Notes: generated by a model not told the origin, from the letters alone. Shown: positions 25,588 to 35,866, counted from the stretch's first letter. The stretch: 64,000 bases of DNA from Bradyrhizobium sp. PSBB068 (GCA_016839165.1 CP069300.1:3162001-3226000); one strand, 5' to 3'. Numbers and translations: made by a program.

Positions 25588-27945
25588 ATGGCCAGGCGGT
25601 GGGGAACTTCTACAGGCGGAACGGTCCTGTTGATCTTAGTCGGCGCTCTGATCGCCGGGGTTTCGGCCGCCTATCGCTTCGTATTGGAGCATGCGGCGGC
25701 GATCGGAGCGATTGCCTTGCTTTGCGGGCTTATCGCAATTCCTTACCTTATCTCTCGCGCAAGGTCGGGGCAAAACCCCCTCGCTACAGGTAAGTCGAGA
25801 TCCCCGGATACCAGTAGCCGAACCAGGCCTGCCGCGAGCCGCGCTGCCCCATCGGTCGGGCGCGTTGCTCCCGCGCGATGGGTTCGGGTCGGCGATTCCG
25901 TCAAATTCGGTAATGTCGAGCTCCGGGGGGGCATGTTCTATTACGGCGACTGGGTACCGGTGGCTGATGGCGGCACCCGGCAATACGCCATCAACCCGAG
26001 ACTACCTGCGTCAGGCGCAGCGGACGTCGAGGGCCGAACAATGCCGTACTGGCCGTCTTATGCGGAGATTTCTCCGGCCGCGCGACGCGCCTTTCTCGAT
26101 TGGATGGCTGGGGGCAGGCGGGATCCCGCCTATGGCGTCGGACTTGTATTTCTTTTCTTCTACGGCCTGGAGCACCGCCTGTTCGTGGAAGGAGGAGACG
26201 ATGCGCCCCTGGTTGTCCGGGAGGTCGAGAGGCTTCTGACAATCTATGGTGCCAACAACTCATTCCACGGTTACGCGACCAATTTCCTAAATTGCGCCAA
26301 GCTCGCTCAGGGCGGCCGTCCCGAACTGCAGAAACTGTCTCCCGAGCGAACCGGCGGCGTCGAGATGGATTTGCCCACCCGGGTCTACCTCGGCGAACGC
26401 CTGGCCGCTTCATCGGTATTGACGGGCGAGGATGCGTTGCGCTGGGTTCTGGCGGCGCCGGACACGTATCTGAGGACGCCGGCGGTCCGCTGTTTCGACG
26501 AATTCGTCGAGTTGTGGCGGTTGCGGTTTGCTCAGCGATTTCCCTCAGGCCTTGCAGTAACCGGAAAGGAGAGGATTTCGTTGCAGTACCGGGCGTCGAG
26601 CGGTGCGTTCGACGTCGAGGTCCGCGGTCCGCACAATCAGTACGTCGATATAAGTCGGATCACGAAACCGGTGTCTGGCCTGCAGAAGATGGTCGCGGAC
26701 TGCACCGACGAGCTCGATGCGTTCAGCCGCCTGGTCGGTCGCAAGCCATCTGCCCGGAATTCGATGGTCGCGGCGACGTTGCTCCCTACGGACCTGCGGC
26801 AGAGCACAACATCGGGCGCGATATCCGACTTCCGCCGTCAAATCGAGACGGTCATGGGCGATCATGGCCGTGGAAGCAGTACGGCGCAGATCATGTTGGA
26901 GATGGCGGGCATCGATGTCTCTGCCGACGGTAAGATTTCCGCTGCGTCGGCCGACGAACTCGGACGGGCTCTCGATTCGATCGGAGTGGCGATCGAGCCC
27001 GACAGAAGATACGGGAGCAGCGTCCCGCGGGCGGACGAGCAGGTGTTCGTATTCAAGGCGCCGAACGGCGGTCCGGTCGATCCCGCCCGACCGCCATTCA
27101 GGGCGATGCGGGCACAAGTTGAGGTCGCGGTGTTGGCCGCCGCGGCCGATGGAGAGGCCTCCTACGAGGAGCTGCAGCGAACGATCGCAAGAATTCGTTC
27201 GACCTCGGATCTGTCCGGCGTCGAACAGGCGCGTCTGATCGCTTTCGCGGTGACGACCTTCAACAGCCCGCCGAAGCAGGCAAGGGTGATGCGCAAGCTC
27301 GCCGAAACCACCGAAAGCGAACGTCAGGCGATCGCGGATGCTGCCGTAGCCGTGATCGGGGGCAATCGGAACGTGGACGCAGGCGAAGTCAAATTCCTGG
27401 AGCGGCTTCACAAGTCGCTAGGTCTGCCGAAAGAGCGCGTCTACTCGGGGCTCCATAGTGCGGCCGCCGAGCGTGCCGATGATCCCGTGCCCATTAGCGA
27501 GGAAGATAGGGCCCCAGGAGTACCGATACCAAAAGAGCCACCCTCGACTGTTCCGCCTGTGGTTGCGGCAAAAGGCATTTCCATCGATGCCGCACGGTTG
27601 GCCCGAACGCGCCGGGATACTGAGACTGTGTCGGCTCTGCTTGCGGATATTTTTGCCGAGGAAGTCGTCGTGCCGCCGGCCCCGGTTGAACAGGCCGTCC
27701 TCGAAGGGCTGGACGGCCCGCACGCCGAATTGGTCGAACTTTTGGAACTTCGCGGATCGATGACGCGGTCGGAATTCGACCGACACGCGAAGGAGATGCG
27801 GCTATTACCGGATGGCGCCATCGAGCGCATCAACGATTGGTCGTTCGACCGATTTGAGGAACCGTTGATCGAAGACGGTGAGGAAGTTGCCGTGGCACCG
27901 CATCTCAGAGGCAAAATTGCAGAAATGAAAGAAAAAGCCGCATGA
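25588..27945 (+). CDS. TerB_N/TerB/TerB_C-domain membrane protein
   Basis: A 785-residue protein. Residues about 12-55 form two membrane helices. A TerB_N-type domain follows (YWPSYAEISPAARRAFLDWM, GLVFLFFYGLEHRLF at about 154-199). A TerB-like helical pair lies in the middle (VEVAVLAAAADGEASYEELQ, AVIGGNRNVDAGEVKFLERL), and a TerB_C-like C-terminus ends IEDGEEVAVAPHLRGKIAEM. TerB is the metal-binding module of tellurite/phage-resistance proteins. Here it is membrane-anchored and its stop overlaps the ATPase gene start (ATGA), so they likely form a complex. It leads a four-gene operon. The function is inferred from neighbours. Confidence 0.85.
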   Translation: MARRWGTSTGGTVLLILVGALIAGVSAAYRFVLEHAAAIGAIALLCGLIAIPYLISRARSGQNPLATGKSRSPDTSSRTRPAASRAAPSVGRVAPARWVRVGDSVKFGNVELRGGMFYYGDWVPVADGGTRQYAINPRLPASGAADVEGRTMPYWPSYAEISPAARRAFLDWMAGGRRDPAYGVGLVFLFFYGLEHRLFVEGGDDAPLVVREVERLLTIYGANNSFHGYATNFLNCAKLAQGGRPELQKLSPERTGGVEMDLPTRVYLGERLAASSVLTGEDALRWVLAAPDTYLRTPAVRCFDEFVELWRLRFAQRFPSGLAVTGKERISLQYRASSGAFDVEVRGPHNQYVDISRITKPVSGLQKMVADCTDELDAFSRLVGRKPSARNSMVAATLLPTDLRQSTTSGAISDFRRQIETVMGDHGRGSSTAQIMLEMAGIDVSADGKISAASADELGRALDSIGVAIEPDRRYGSSVPRADEQVFVFKAPNGGPVDPARPPFRAMRAQVEVAVLAAAADGEASYEELQRTIARIRSTSDLSGVEQARLIAFAVTTFNSPPKQARVMRKLAETTESERQAIADAAVAVIGGNRNVDAGEVKFLERLHKSLGLPKERVYSGLHSAAAERADDPVPISEEDRAPGVPIPKEPPSTVPPVVAAKGISIDAARLARTRRDTETVSALLADIFAEEVVVPPAPVEQAVLEGLDGPHAELVELLELRGSMTRSEFDRHAKEMRLLPDGAIERINDWSFDRFEEPLIEDGEEVAVAPHLRGKIAEMKEKAA

Positions 27946-29261
27946 GCAAATCCGCCAAGACGATACGGCCCAAGGAGCGCGATACGATCATCCAGGCGCT
28001 GTCGGCCGGCGTGGTGCCGCGCTTGGGATTGGCCCACATCCAGGTGGGCCGAGCCGCCGAGATCGCTGCGATGCTGCGTGACATCGACCGCATTGCGGAC
28101 TCCGGCGCGGCCGTGAGGTTCGTTATCGGCGAGTACGGTGCCGGAAAGACCTTCTTTGCAAGCATCGTGCGCCTCATCGCCCTTGAACGGAAATGCGTGA
28201 CGATGCATGCCGACCTGTCGCCAAACAGGCGCATACATGCCAGCGGCGGCCAGGCGCGAGCCTTGTATTCGGAAGCCGTGACCAACATGGCAACTCGCAA
28301 CAAGCCCGAAGGCGGGGCCCTCCAGAGCGTCATCGAAAGGCTCGTTATCGATGCCGCGAAGGAGGGGGCCGAAAAGAGCGTGCCGGTCGAGAAAGTAATC
28401 GACGAGAGGCTGGCGCCGATCACCCAGTTCGCCGGCGGATACGACTTCGCAACCGTATTGAAGGCGTTTTGGCGGGGGAGCGAGGAATCGAACGACGCCC
28501 TGAAACAGTGCGCCATCCGGTGGTTGCGCGGCGAATATTCGACCAAGACCGAGGCGAAAAAGGACCTCGGAGTGAGGACGATCATCGACGACGAGAACGT
28601 CTATGACTCGCTGAAATCGCTGGCGTGCCTTGTAAGGGTTGCCGGTTATGCCGGCCTATTGGTGATGTTCGACGAGATGGCCAACATCTACAAGCTGCAG
28701 AATTCGCAGGCCCGGAAGCAGAATTACGAGCAGCTTTTGGACATCGTGAACGACTCGCTCCAGGGTACAACGTCTGGTATCGGGTTCATCATGTGCGGGA
28801 CGCCCGAATTTCTGCTTGATACCCGTCGCGGGTTGTTCAGCTACGAGGCGCTTCAATCGCGGCTTGCGGAAAATACGTTTGCCAGCGGCGGTCTTGTCGA
28901 TCTGTCCGGCCCCGTCGTTCGACTTCAGAGCCTTACGCCCGAGGATCTGCTGGTGCTGCTCGGCAACATCAGGATGGTGTTCGCAAGCGGGGATACGTCG
29001 AAATTCCTGGTGCCGGACGAGGCGCTGACCGCGTTCATGGAACATTGCGACCGCAAGATCGGGGAAGCCTATTTTCGCACCCCGCGATCGACCGTGAAGG
29101 CATTCGTCCACATGTTGTCGGTGCTCGAACAGAATCCGGGCACCAGGTGGGAAGATCTTCTGGACCGGATACCGATCGCGCCGGATGCGCCGGACGTCTC
29201 GGTGGATGCCGACGGGAACGGAGACGGCGATGAGCTCACGAGCCTCCGACTCAACTCTTGA
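27942..29261 (+). CDS. BrxD-like ATP-binding protein (BrxC/BrxD, former DUF2791 family)
   Basis: A 439-residue P-loop ATPase. The N-terminus IIQALSAGVVPRLGLAHIQV and VRFVIGEYGAGKTFFASIV (Walker A at 66-70) are hallmarks of BREX BrxD, as are MHADLSPNRRIHASGGQARA, Walker B LLVMFDEMAN and sensor MCGTPEFLLD. In BREX type 2, BrxD is encoded next to BrxHI, and the next gene here is a BrxHI-like helicase. PglX, PglY, PglZ and PglW are absent, so this is not a standard BREX locus. It overlaps TerB_N by 4 bases and the helicase by 32. Confidence 0.88.
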   Translation: MSKSAKTIRPKERDTIIQALSAGVVPRLGLAHIQVGRAAEIAAMLRDIDRIADSGAAVRFVIGEYGAGKTFFASIVRLIALERKCVTMHADLSPNRRIHASGGQARALYSEAVTNMATRNKPEGGALQSVIERLVIDAAKEGAEKSVPVEKVIDERLAPITQFAGGYDFATVLKAFWRGSEESNDALKQCAIRWLRGEYSTKTEAKKDLGVRTIIDDENVYDSLKSLACLVRVAGYAGLLVMFDEMANIYKLQNSQARKQNYEQLLDIVNDSLQGTTSGIGFIMCGTPEFLLDTRRGLFSYEALQSRLAENTFASGGLVDLSGPVVRLQSLTPEDLLVLLGNIRMVFASGDTSKFLVPDEALTAFMEHCDRKIGEAYFRTPRSTVKAFVHMLSVLEQNPGTRWEDLLDRIPIAPDAPDVSVDADGNGDGDELTSLRLNS

Positions 29262-31467
29262 AGGCGCCTACGACAAGCTTCATCCGACGATCCGTCGATG
29301 GATCAGGGATCAAGGCTGGGACGAGCTTCGGGAAATCCAGGCCCGCACAATAAATTCGGTGCTGGACGGCGATCGTGACATCCTGATTGCGGCGACTACT
29401 GCGGCCGGAAAGACGGAGGCCGCGTTTCTGCCGATTCTCACCAGGGTTTCCGAGCGGAAAGAGCCGGGATTTTCCGTGCTGTACATCAGTCCGTTGAAGG
29501 CGCTCATCAATGATCAGTTCAAGCGCCTGGACGAACTTTGCGAAAACATGGGAATTCCCGTCGTGAAATGGCACGGGGATGCACCGCAAGCCGAGAAGAA
29601 AAAGGCGCTATCCAAGCCGCAGGGTATCGCTCTTATTACGCCCGAGTCGATCGAGGCAATGTTTACCCGCCGTCCGACCGACGCCGCGCGGCTCTTGTCG
29701 GCGGCGGCGTTCATCGTGATCGACGAACTTCATTCGTTCCTGCAGGGACCCAGGGGGCTTCATCTGGCAAGCCTGCTGCGCCGTATTGATGCGATGTCGC
29801 AACAGCCCGCACGGCGCGTCGGTCTGTCGGCAACGATCGGCGATCTTCCGCAGGCTGCGGCTTGGCTTCGTCCGACGGTGCCTCACTCGGTCGAAATCCT
29901 AGAGGCGAAGTCCGACGCACCGGAGCTAAGGCTTCAGGTTCGGGGCTACGTCGAACCCCCTGAATTGGATGATCCGGATCACGCCGAGGGTGCTTCCGGC
30001 ACGGAGGAAAAGCCGAGAAGGATAGCACTGGATGATATCGCGGATCATCTGTTTGCGACGCTTCGCGGGACAAACAATCTGGTTTTCGGCGGTTCGCGCC
30101 GGACCGTGGAATCGGCCGCCGACAGGCTTAGGAGACGGTGCGACAAGGCGAAGGTTCCGAACGAATTCTTTCCGCACCATGGCAGCCTCTCGAAGACCTT
30201 GCGGGAGGATCTCGAAGTTCGCTTGAAGGATGCAAAGCTGCCGACGACGGCGATCTGCACGTCGACCTTGGAACTCGGCGTCGACATCGGATCCGTACAG
30301 TCGGTGGCTCAAATAGGCTCGCCGCGATCGCTGTCCTCCTTGAAGCAGCGTCTTGGACGGACCGGTCGGCGGCGAGGAACGCCGTCGGTCCTCCGGGTTT
30401 ATGTACGCGAGCCGAACATCGATCAGGAATCAGGCGTAATAGATAGGTTGCGGCCTAATACGATCCGATCGGTCGCCGTGGTCCGGCTTCTTCTAGAGAG
30501 GTTCGTCGAGCCTGCAGGTCAGGTTCCAGAAATCGCATCCACGCTCATCCACCAGATACTGTCGGTGATCGCCGAACGAGGAGGGATAAGGGCGCGACCG
30601 TTGTACGATCTGTTGTGCGGCCCGGGTCCGTTCGCCTCGATCTCGGTGTCCGAATTCGCCGACCTGCTTCGACACCTCGCTTCGGAAGCAACCAAGTTCG
30701 TCGAGCAATCGAGCGACGGCACCATCATGCTCGGAAAAGAGGGCGAGCGGATCGTCCAGTCGCGCAATTTCTTTGCTGTCTTTGAGTCCGCCGATGAATG
30801 GCGGCTCACTGCCGGGGGAAGGATGCTCGGTACCCTTCCGATTTCATTCCCGGTTCACAAGGACAGTCTGGTCGTCTTTGCCGGCCAGCGCTGGATCGTG
30901 CAGGACCTCGACGAGAAGACGAACACTCTTTTCGTGGCACCGCATCCGGGCGGGGTGGTGCCCAGGTTCGAGCGAGCCGACGGAGAACGCCTTCACGATC
31001 GCTTGGCGGCGGAAATGCGGCTGGTCTACCTGTCATCTGACGAGCCGGCCTATCTCGACGACAAGGGGCGCACCCTGTTGGCTGAAGGAAGGGAAATGTT
31101 TCGATCTCTCGGTTTGGAGACAACGACCTTCGTCCAAGAAGAGAAAGATCTCCACGTCTTCCTCTGGCGAGGATCCCAGGCGACCGCCGTATTCGGTGCC
31201 GCGGCCGCCATGGCGGGGTTACCCGGAGAGGTTCACGATCTGGGGCTTACGCTTACCAAGACAAACTCCCCCGAGGCGTTAACCATGTTGAAGAAACTGA
31301 CTGAGACAGACTCGATCGACGCTACCCAGGTTGCAGCCTTCGTTCAGAATATTGCGGCGGGGAAATTCAGGGAGCAGGTCCCCGACCGTCTGGCTCGGTC
31401 GTTATGGGCCCGACAAAACACTTCCGAAATCAATGGAATAATCGGGATGGCGCGGACCTTATGCTAG
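29230..31467 (+). CDS. DEAD/DEAH helicase, BrxHI/Lhr-like
   Basis: A 745-residue superfamily 2 helicase. Motif I is AATTAAGKTEAAF (Lys at about 61), motif II IDELH, motif III LSAT, then LGVDIGSVQSVAQIG and motif VI QRLGRTGRR, followed by a long C-terminal region as in Lhr-type proteins. The ATG at 29230 is preceded by GGAGACGG and overlaps the end of the ATPase gene; upstream codons lie inside that gene. BrxHI is the helicase partner of BrxD in BREX type 2. The stop is 57 bases before the nuclease-helicase gene. Confidence 0.88.
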   Translation: MSSRASDSTLEGAYDKLHPTIRRWIRDQGWDELREIQARTINSVLDGDRDILIAATTAAGKTEAAFLPILTRVSERKEPGFSVLYISPLKALINDQFKRLDELCENMGIPVVKWHGDAPQAEKKKALSKPQGIALITPESIEAMFTRRPTDAARLLSAAAFIVIDELHSFLQGPRGLHLASLLRRIDAMSQQPARRVGLSATIGDLPQAAAWLRPTVPHSVEILEAKSDAPELRLQVRGYVEPPELDDPDHAEGASGTEEKPRRIALDDIADHLFATLRGTNNLVFGGSRRTVESAADRLRRRCDKAKVPNEFFPHHGSLSKTLREDLEVRLKDAKLPTTAICTSTLELGVDIGSVQSVAQIGSPRSLSSLKQRLGRTGRRRGTPSVLRVYVREPNIDQESGVIDRLRPNTIRSVAVVRLLLERFVEPAGQVPEIASTLIHQILSVIAERGGIRARPLYDLLCGPGPFASISVSEFADLLRHLASEATKFVEQSSDGTIMLGKEGERIVQSRNFFAVFESADEWRLTAGGRMLGTLPISFPVHKDSLVVFAGQRWIVQDLDEKTNTLFVAPHPGGVVPRFERADGERLHDRLAAEMRLVYLSSDEPAYLDDKGRTLLAEGREMFRSLGLETTTFVQEEKDLHVFLWRGSQATAVFGAAAAMAGLPGEVHDLGLTLTKTNSPEALTMLKKLTETDSIDATQVAAFVQNIAAGKFREQVPDRLARSLWARQNTSEINGIIGMARTLC

Positions 31468-31524
31468 GCGCGTTCGTCGGAAGCGTTTCATGAACCGGCA
31501 ACGCGTTCCAACTCCAGAGGGTAG

Positions 31525-34500
31525 ATGTACAAAGTCGCGGGAACGCTCAATCTCAGTGCTGGCGATCTGGTGGGGCACCTGAACTGCCGCTATCTGACCG
31601 CGCTCGATCTCAGGGTTGCCAACGGCGAATTGGCTAAACCGAAGATTTGGGATCCTGTGCTCGAGGTGCTGGCGGAGCGCGGAACACTGCACGAGCAGGG
31701 GTTCATCGAGCACATCGAGGCAAGCGGTCTGACGGCCACCGTCGTCGAAGGTGTGGGTGTCGACGCCAAATCGATTGCCGCCACCAATGCCGCGATGGCC
31801 AGGGGAGATGCGATCATCGTTCAGGGGGCGCTGCGGGCTGGACGCTGGAACGGCCGCACCGACGTTCTTCGGAGGGTGGAGACGCCGAGCCGGTTCGGGC
31901 CTTGGTCCTACGAAGTGATCGACACTAAGCTCGCTCGCGAGACGAAGGGCAATACGGTCCTTCAGATATCGCTCTACTCTGACCTGCTGTCGGAGACCCA
32001 GGAGGCCGAGCCGACTTCCGCCTTCGTCGTTACGCCGGGTACGAACTTCGTCCCCGAGGCGTACCGGATCGCCGATTATGGCGCATACTACCGGCACGTC
32101 CGGAGCAGTCTTGAGAGTTCTGTCTCGGGATCCGTCGCCGGCGACGCCTATCCTGAGCCGATAGAACATTGCGAGATATGTCGTTGGCGCCGTCACTGTG
32201 ACGAGAGGAGGAGGGCTGACGATCACATGTCGCTCGTCGCCGGCATCAGCAAATCCCAGATCGGCGAGTTGAAGAGACACGGCGTCGAAACCACGGCGGC
32301 GCTCGCGGCTTTGCCGTTGCCGCTTCCGTGGAGGCCCGATCGGGGAGCGGCCAAGAGCTTCGAGAAGATCCGAGAGCAGGCCCGGATCCAGGTCGAGGGG
32401 CGCACGAGCGGTTCGGTGGTTTACGAGACCTTGCTCCCGATCGCCGACTTCGGTCTGTCTCGCCTTCCGGAGCCCTCTCCGGGAGATATCTTCTTCGACT
32501 TCGAGGGCGACCCGTTCGTCGGCGACGGCGGCTTGGAATTCCTGTTCGGGTATGTCTACTCGGGCGAGGACGGCTCCGCACAATACGTCGGCGATTGGGC
32601 TTCCAATCGGCAGGAGGAGAGGGCTGCATTCGAGCGTTTTGTCGATTTCGTGACCGAGCGCCTGACAGTCCATCCCGGCCTGCATATCTACCATTTTGCT
32701 CCCTATGAGCCGGCGGCAATGAAGCGCCTGATGGGACGCTATGCGACGCGAGAAAACGAGGTCGACGGCTTGTTGCGGGCACAGATATTTGTCGATCTCT
32801 TTGCCGCCGTGCGGCACGCCATTCGTGCGAGTGTGGAGAGCTATTCGATCAAGAAGCTCGAGCCGCTCTATTCGTTCGTGAGGATCGTGCCGTTGGAGGA
32901 CGTGGGCGGGGTGATGGCTCGCACGCAGGCGCGTCTCGAATTGGCAGACAGCGCCGGTATTCCCGAAAGCGACAAGGCGACGATCAGGGGCTACAATCGG
33001 GATGACTGCGCGTCCACCGAGGCCTTGAGACGCTGGCTGGAAGCTGTTCGAGCGGACCTCATCGCTGATGGCGCCGTCATCGATCGGCCGGCGGCGGCAA
33101 CGTCCGAGATCAGCGCCGAACTGGACGAATGGCAAAAGAAGGTAGCGGCGCTTGTTGCGCGTCTGACGGACGGCGTGCCCGACGACGTCGAGGAACGCAG
33201 CGCCGAACAGCATGCGCACTGGCTCCTAGCGTTCATGTTGGATTGGCACGGGCGCGAAAAGAAGGCCGTCTGGTGGGAATACTTCCGGCTTCGCGATTTG
33301 TCCGCCGCAGATCTTCTCCATGAGCGCGCCGGCCTGGCAGATCTAACGTACGTGGAACAGGCCGGCGGCACCGCCAAGGCGCCGATACATCGCTACCGGT
33401 TTGCGCTGCAGGATACCGACATCCGAGCCGAGGACGACCTCAGGAGCATCGGGGGCGACAAATTCGGACGCGTGGTCGCCATTTCGCACGACGGGCGCAC
33501 CATCGACATCAAGAAGCGTGGAGACACGGCAGCCGTTCATCACGAGGCAGTATTCGCCCATAACTTCGTCGATACGCAGGTGCTTGCCGATTCGCTGATG
33601 CGGATCGGCGTGTACGTGGCGGATCATGGAATGTCCGGGGAAGGAGACCACCGTGCTGCCCGCGACCTTTTGATGGCCGTGGCGCCTCGTCTTCGGGGGC
33701 AGGAACTACAGGTGGACGGCGAGGCGACGCTGGCAGCGGCGATCCGCATAGCGCTCAATCTCGACAGCAGCGTTTTTCCGGTACAGGGGCCCCCCGGTGC
33801 AGGGAAGACGCATACCGGTGCTCGCATGATCTGCGCCCTCGCAAAGGAAGGGAAGACCGTCGGGATCACGGCGAACAGCCACAAGGTCATCCGCAATCTT
33901 CTCGATGAGGTCGTCATCGCGGCCAGCGAACAGAATATTCCGATCAGGTGTATCCAAAAGCTCTCCGACAAGGAGGACGATCGTCCAGGTCTGCGGTTCA
34001 CCACCGACAACACGGCTTTTCTCGGTGCTCTGCATTCCGACTGTAGGGCGGGGGGCGGGACGGCTTGGTTTTGGGCGAGACCTGACGCCGCTCGAAGCGT
34101 CGACGTGCTTTTCATCGACGAAGCCGCGCAGATGTCGCTTGCGAACGTACTGGCCGTCTCCCAGGCCGCTGAAAGCATAGTGTTGTTGGGTGACCCTCGG
34201 CAGCTCGAACAGCCAATCCAAGGAAGCCATCCCGACGGTGTCGACGTCTCGTCGCTCAACCATATTCTCGGCTCTCACGCCACGGTGCCGGCCGACCGAG
34301 GTCTATTCCTTCCGGAGACTTGGCGCCTGCATCCGCTGATTTGCTCGTTCAACTCGGAGCTCTTCTACGACGGCCGATTGCACCCCCGCCCAGGCCTTGA
34401 GAACCAGGCGATCAAGTCTAAGAGCAGGCTTAGTGGCGCGGGCCTTCGCTATCTCCCCGTGACACACGATGGGAATCAAAGCTCGTCGCGGGAGGAGGCC

Positions 34501-34920
34501 GATGCGATCGACAGCCTCGTTTGCGAAATCCTGGCGGGCGGGACGACTTGGATTAATCGTGAGGGAGTCGAAGGGCCGGTCGGATTGGACGATATATTGA
34601 TCATCGCTCCTTATAACGCACAGGTGTTCGAGCTTCAGGAGCGCATTCCCGGCGCCCGGGTGGGCACGGTCGACAAGTTTCAGGGGCGCGAAGCGCCGAT
34701 CGTGATCTATTCGATGACCACTTCAAGCCACTCGGACGCCCCGCGCGGCATGGAGTTTCTTTACAGCGCCAATCGTCTGAACGTCGCGACTTCGCGTGCA
34801 AAGTGCATCTGCGCCGTCGTCGCATCGCCCCGCTTGTTCGAACCGGAGTGCCGTACGCCGCGCCAGATGCAACTTGCAAATGCGTTCTGCAGATATCTGG
34901 AGTTGGCCACTCGCTTGTGA
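31525..34920 (+). CDS. TM0106-family RecB-like nuclease fused to SF1 helicase
   Basis: A 1131-residue, three-part protein. Residues 1-235 form a RecB-type nuclease: GRTDVL, then WSYEVIDTKL and QISLYSDL give the D-(D/E)xK-Q-Y core, and HCEICRWRRHC supplies cysteines of the type that hold an Fe-S cluster. Residues about 310-520 resemble the RNase H-like domain of YprB-type proteins (FFDFEGDPFV, GYNRDDCASTEAL). Residues about 730-1131 are a Dna2/Upf1-like helicase (VQGPPGAGKTHTGARM, FIDEAAQMS, GDPRQLEQP, VDKFQGREAPIVIYS, NVATSRAK). It completes the TerB-BrxD-helicase operon as the likely DNA-destroying or repair arm. Confidence 0.88.
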   Translation: MYKVAGTLNLSAGDLVGHLNCRYLTALDLRVANGELAKPKIWDPVLEVLAERGTLHEQGFIEHIEASGLTATVVEGVGVDAKSIAATNAAMARGDAIIVQGALRAGRWNGRTDVLRRVETPSRFGPWSYEVIDTKLARETKGNTVLQISLYSDLLSETQEAEPTSAFVVTPGTNFVPEAYRIADYGAYYRHVRSSLESSVSGSVAGDAYPEPIEHCEICRWRRHCDERRRADDHMSLVAGISKSQIGELKRHGVETTAALAALPLPLPWRPDRGAAKSFEKIREQARIQVEGRTSGSVVYETLLPIADFGLSRLPEPSPGDIFFDFEGDPFVGDGGLEFLFGYVYSGEDGSAQYVGDWASNRQEERAAFERFVDFVTERLTVHPGLHIYHFAPYEPAAMKRLMGRYATRENEVDGLLRAQIFVDLFAAVRHAIRASVESYSIKKLEPLYSFVRIVPLEDVGGVMARTQARLELADSAGIPESDKATIRGYNRDDCASTEALRRWLEAVRADLIADGAVIDRPAAATSEISAELDEWQKKVAALVARLTDGVPDDVEERSAEQHAHWLLAFMLDWHGREKKAVWWEYFRLRDLSAADLLHERAGLADLTYVEQAGGTAKAPIHRYRFALQDTDIRAEDDLRSIGGDKFGRVVAISHDGRTIDIKKRGDTAAVHHEAVFAHNFVDTQVLADSLMRIGVYVADHGMSGEGDHRAARDLLMAVAPRLRGQELQVDGEATLAAAIRIALNLDSSVFPVQGPPGAGKTHTGARMICALAKEGKTVGITANSHKVIRNLLDEVVIAASEQNIPIRCIQKLSDKEDDRPGLRFTTDNTAFLGALHSDCRAGGGTAWFWARPDAARSVDVLFIDEAAQMSLANVLAVSQAAESIVLLGDPRQLEQPIQGSHPDGVDVSSLNHILGSHATVPADRGLFLPETWRLHPLICSFNSELFYDGRLHPRPGLENQAIKSKSRLSGAGLRYLPVTHDGNQSSSREEADAIDSLVCEILAGGTTWINREGVEGPVGLDDILIIAPYNAQVFELQERIPGARVGTVDKFQGREAPIVIYSMTTSSHSDAPRGMEFLYSANRLNVATSRAKCICAVVASPRLFEPECRTPRQMQLANAFCRYLELATRL

Positions 34921-35167
34921 TCCAGATTGAATGACAAGGTAGGCGAAGCTAATCGGAATGGCGCTAGAGTTGGTACTGTTGCGAGTTGACCATGGACCAT
35001 GGTCCGACCAGTAGGATCCGGAAACCGGCAAAGTGTCCGCGACGAGGGAGTAGGCTTGGCGCCCAGGTGGAACTCGACAGAAGTGAACAACGTCTCGGCT
35101 TTCACACTCGCATCCACCGCGATCGCAGGGCGTCGACTTCAGTGCGACTCTTATGCCTTTGCGGTGT
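34921..35167. other. Intergenic between convergent operons
   Basis: It separates the nuclease-helicase gene from the end of the opposing membrane-protein gene. I see a short palindrome GGACCATGGTCC but no convincing terminator or gene. Confidence 0.4.
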
Positions 35168-35866
35168 TCAGGACTTTGCCGTCTTGGCGGCGCGTTTCGC
35201 TGGCGTCCGCACGGCCAGCGCGGGTGTCGAGGTCTTGAGCGCGAGCACGGTCGTGACGAAACGGATTCCGTAAGTCGCGGCCGAATGCCTTACGATGATG
35301 TATTGGACAATGAGCAAAGCGCAGTAGATCGCTAAGACTCTGGGTGGGTGGACGCTAAAGAGCGCAACAGCGCCGAAGCCAACAAGGAACAGGGCTGCAA
35401 GGCCGGTGTAGTCGCGCAACAACAGGAATTCACGATGGACCTGTTGCACGCTCTGGTCATTGTGCACCTCCTTGTAGAGGCGGTACCATGCGGCGTTTTC
35501 AGCCTCGGGAGCTGGCAGCGACTTCATGTCGATCAATTGGGCGAGCTTGTCCTGGTCGATCCGCGGATCGCGGTGCGCGTATCGGCTGAATGCGCGGTTG
35601 CCTGGCAGTGCGTGATGCCATCGTAGGAAGACAAGCCTTGCCTTCATGTCGGCATCGAGCAGTCCGTTCGCGACGGTCGTCACGACGGTGGCGAAGCCGA
35701 CAGGCAGAAGCTGAGTGGCGCTGTTGACCAGCGCCCGGTAGCCTGAGCTTTCGAAGTCGCTGAAATTGAGCGCGGCGTAGAAGACGGCTGAGTTCACGGC
35801 GATAAGCAGCCACAAATGCCAGCGGTTCTGGTCCTTCAACGACTTCGAGTTTCCGGCCGTGGTCAT
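35168..35866 (-). CDS. Small membrane protein of the DUF2235/MBL operon
   Basis: A 232-residue protein with two to four hydrophobic segments: one near residues 18-35 (LWLLIAVNSAVFYAALNF), a possible one around 50-65, and a pair near residues 155-190 (GLAALFLVGFGAVALF, VLAIYCALLIVQYIIV). A soluble loop lies between, and the tail is lysine/alanine-rich. I do not recognise the family. Its ATG overlaps the stop of the metallo-beta-lactamase gene (35863-35866), so the three genes of this operon are translationally coupled. A membrane-damaging or anchoring role is possible but only inferred. Confidence 0.75.
   Translation of the reverse strand: MTTAGNSKSLKDQNRWHLWLLIAVNSAVFYAALNFSDFESSGYRALVNSATQLLPVGFATVVTTVANGLLDADMKARLVFLRWHHALPGNRAFSRYAHRDPRIDQDKLAQLIDMKSLPAPEAENAAWYRLYKEVHNDQSVQQVHREFLLLRDYTGLAALFLVGFGAVALFSVHPPRVLAIYCALLIVQYIIVRHSAATYGIRFVTTVLALKTSTPALAVRTPAKRAAKTAKS

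Noticed and set aside
25588..34920. Complete BREX type 2 system
   Set aside because: Only BrxD- and BrxHI-like genes are present; PglW, PglX, PglY and PglZ are not found in the window.
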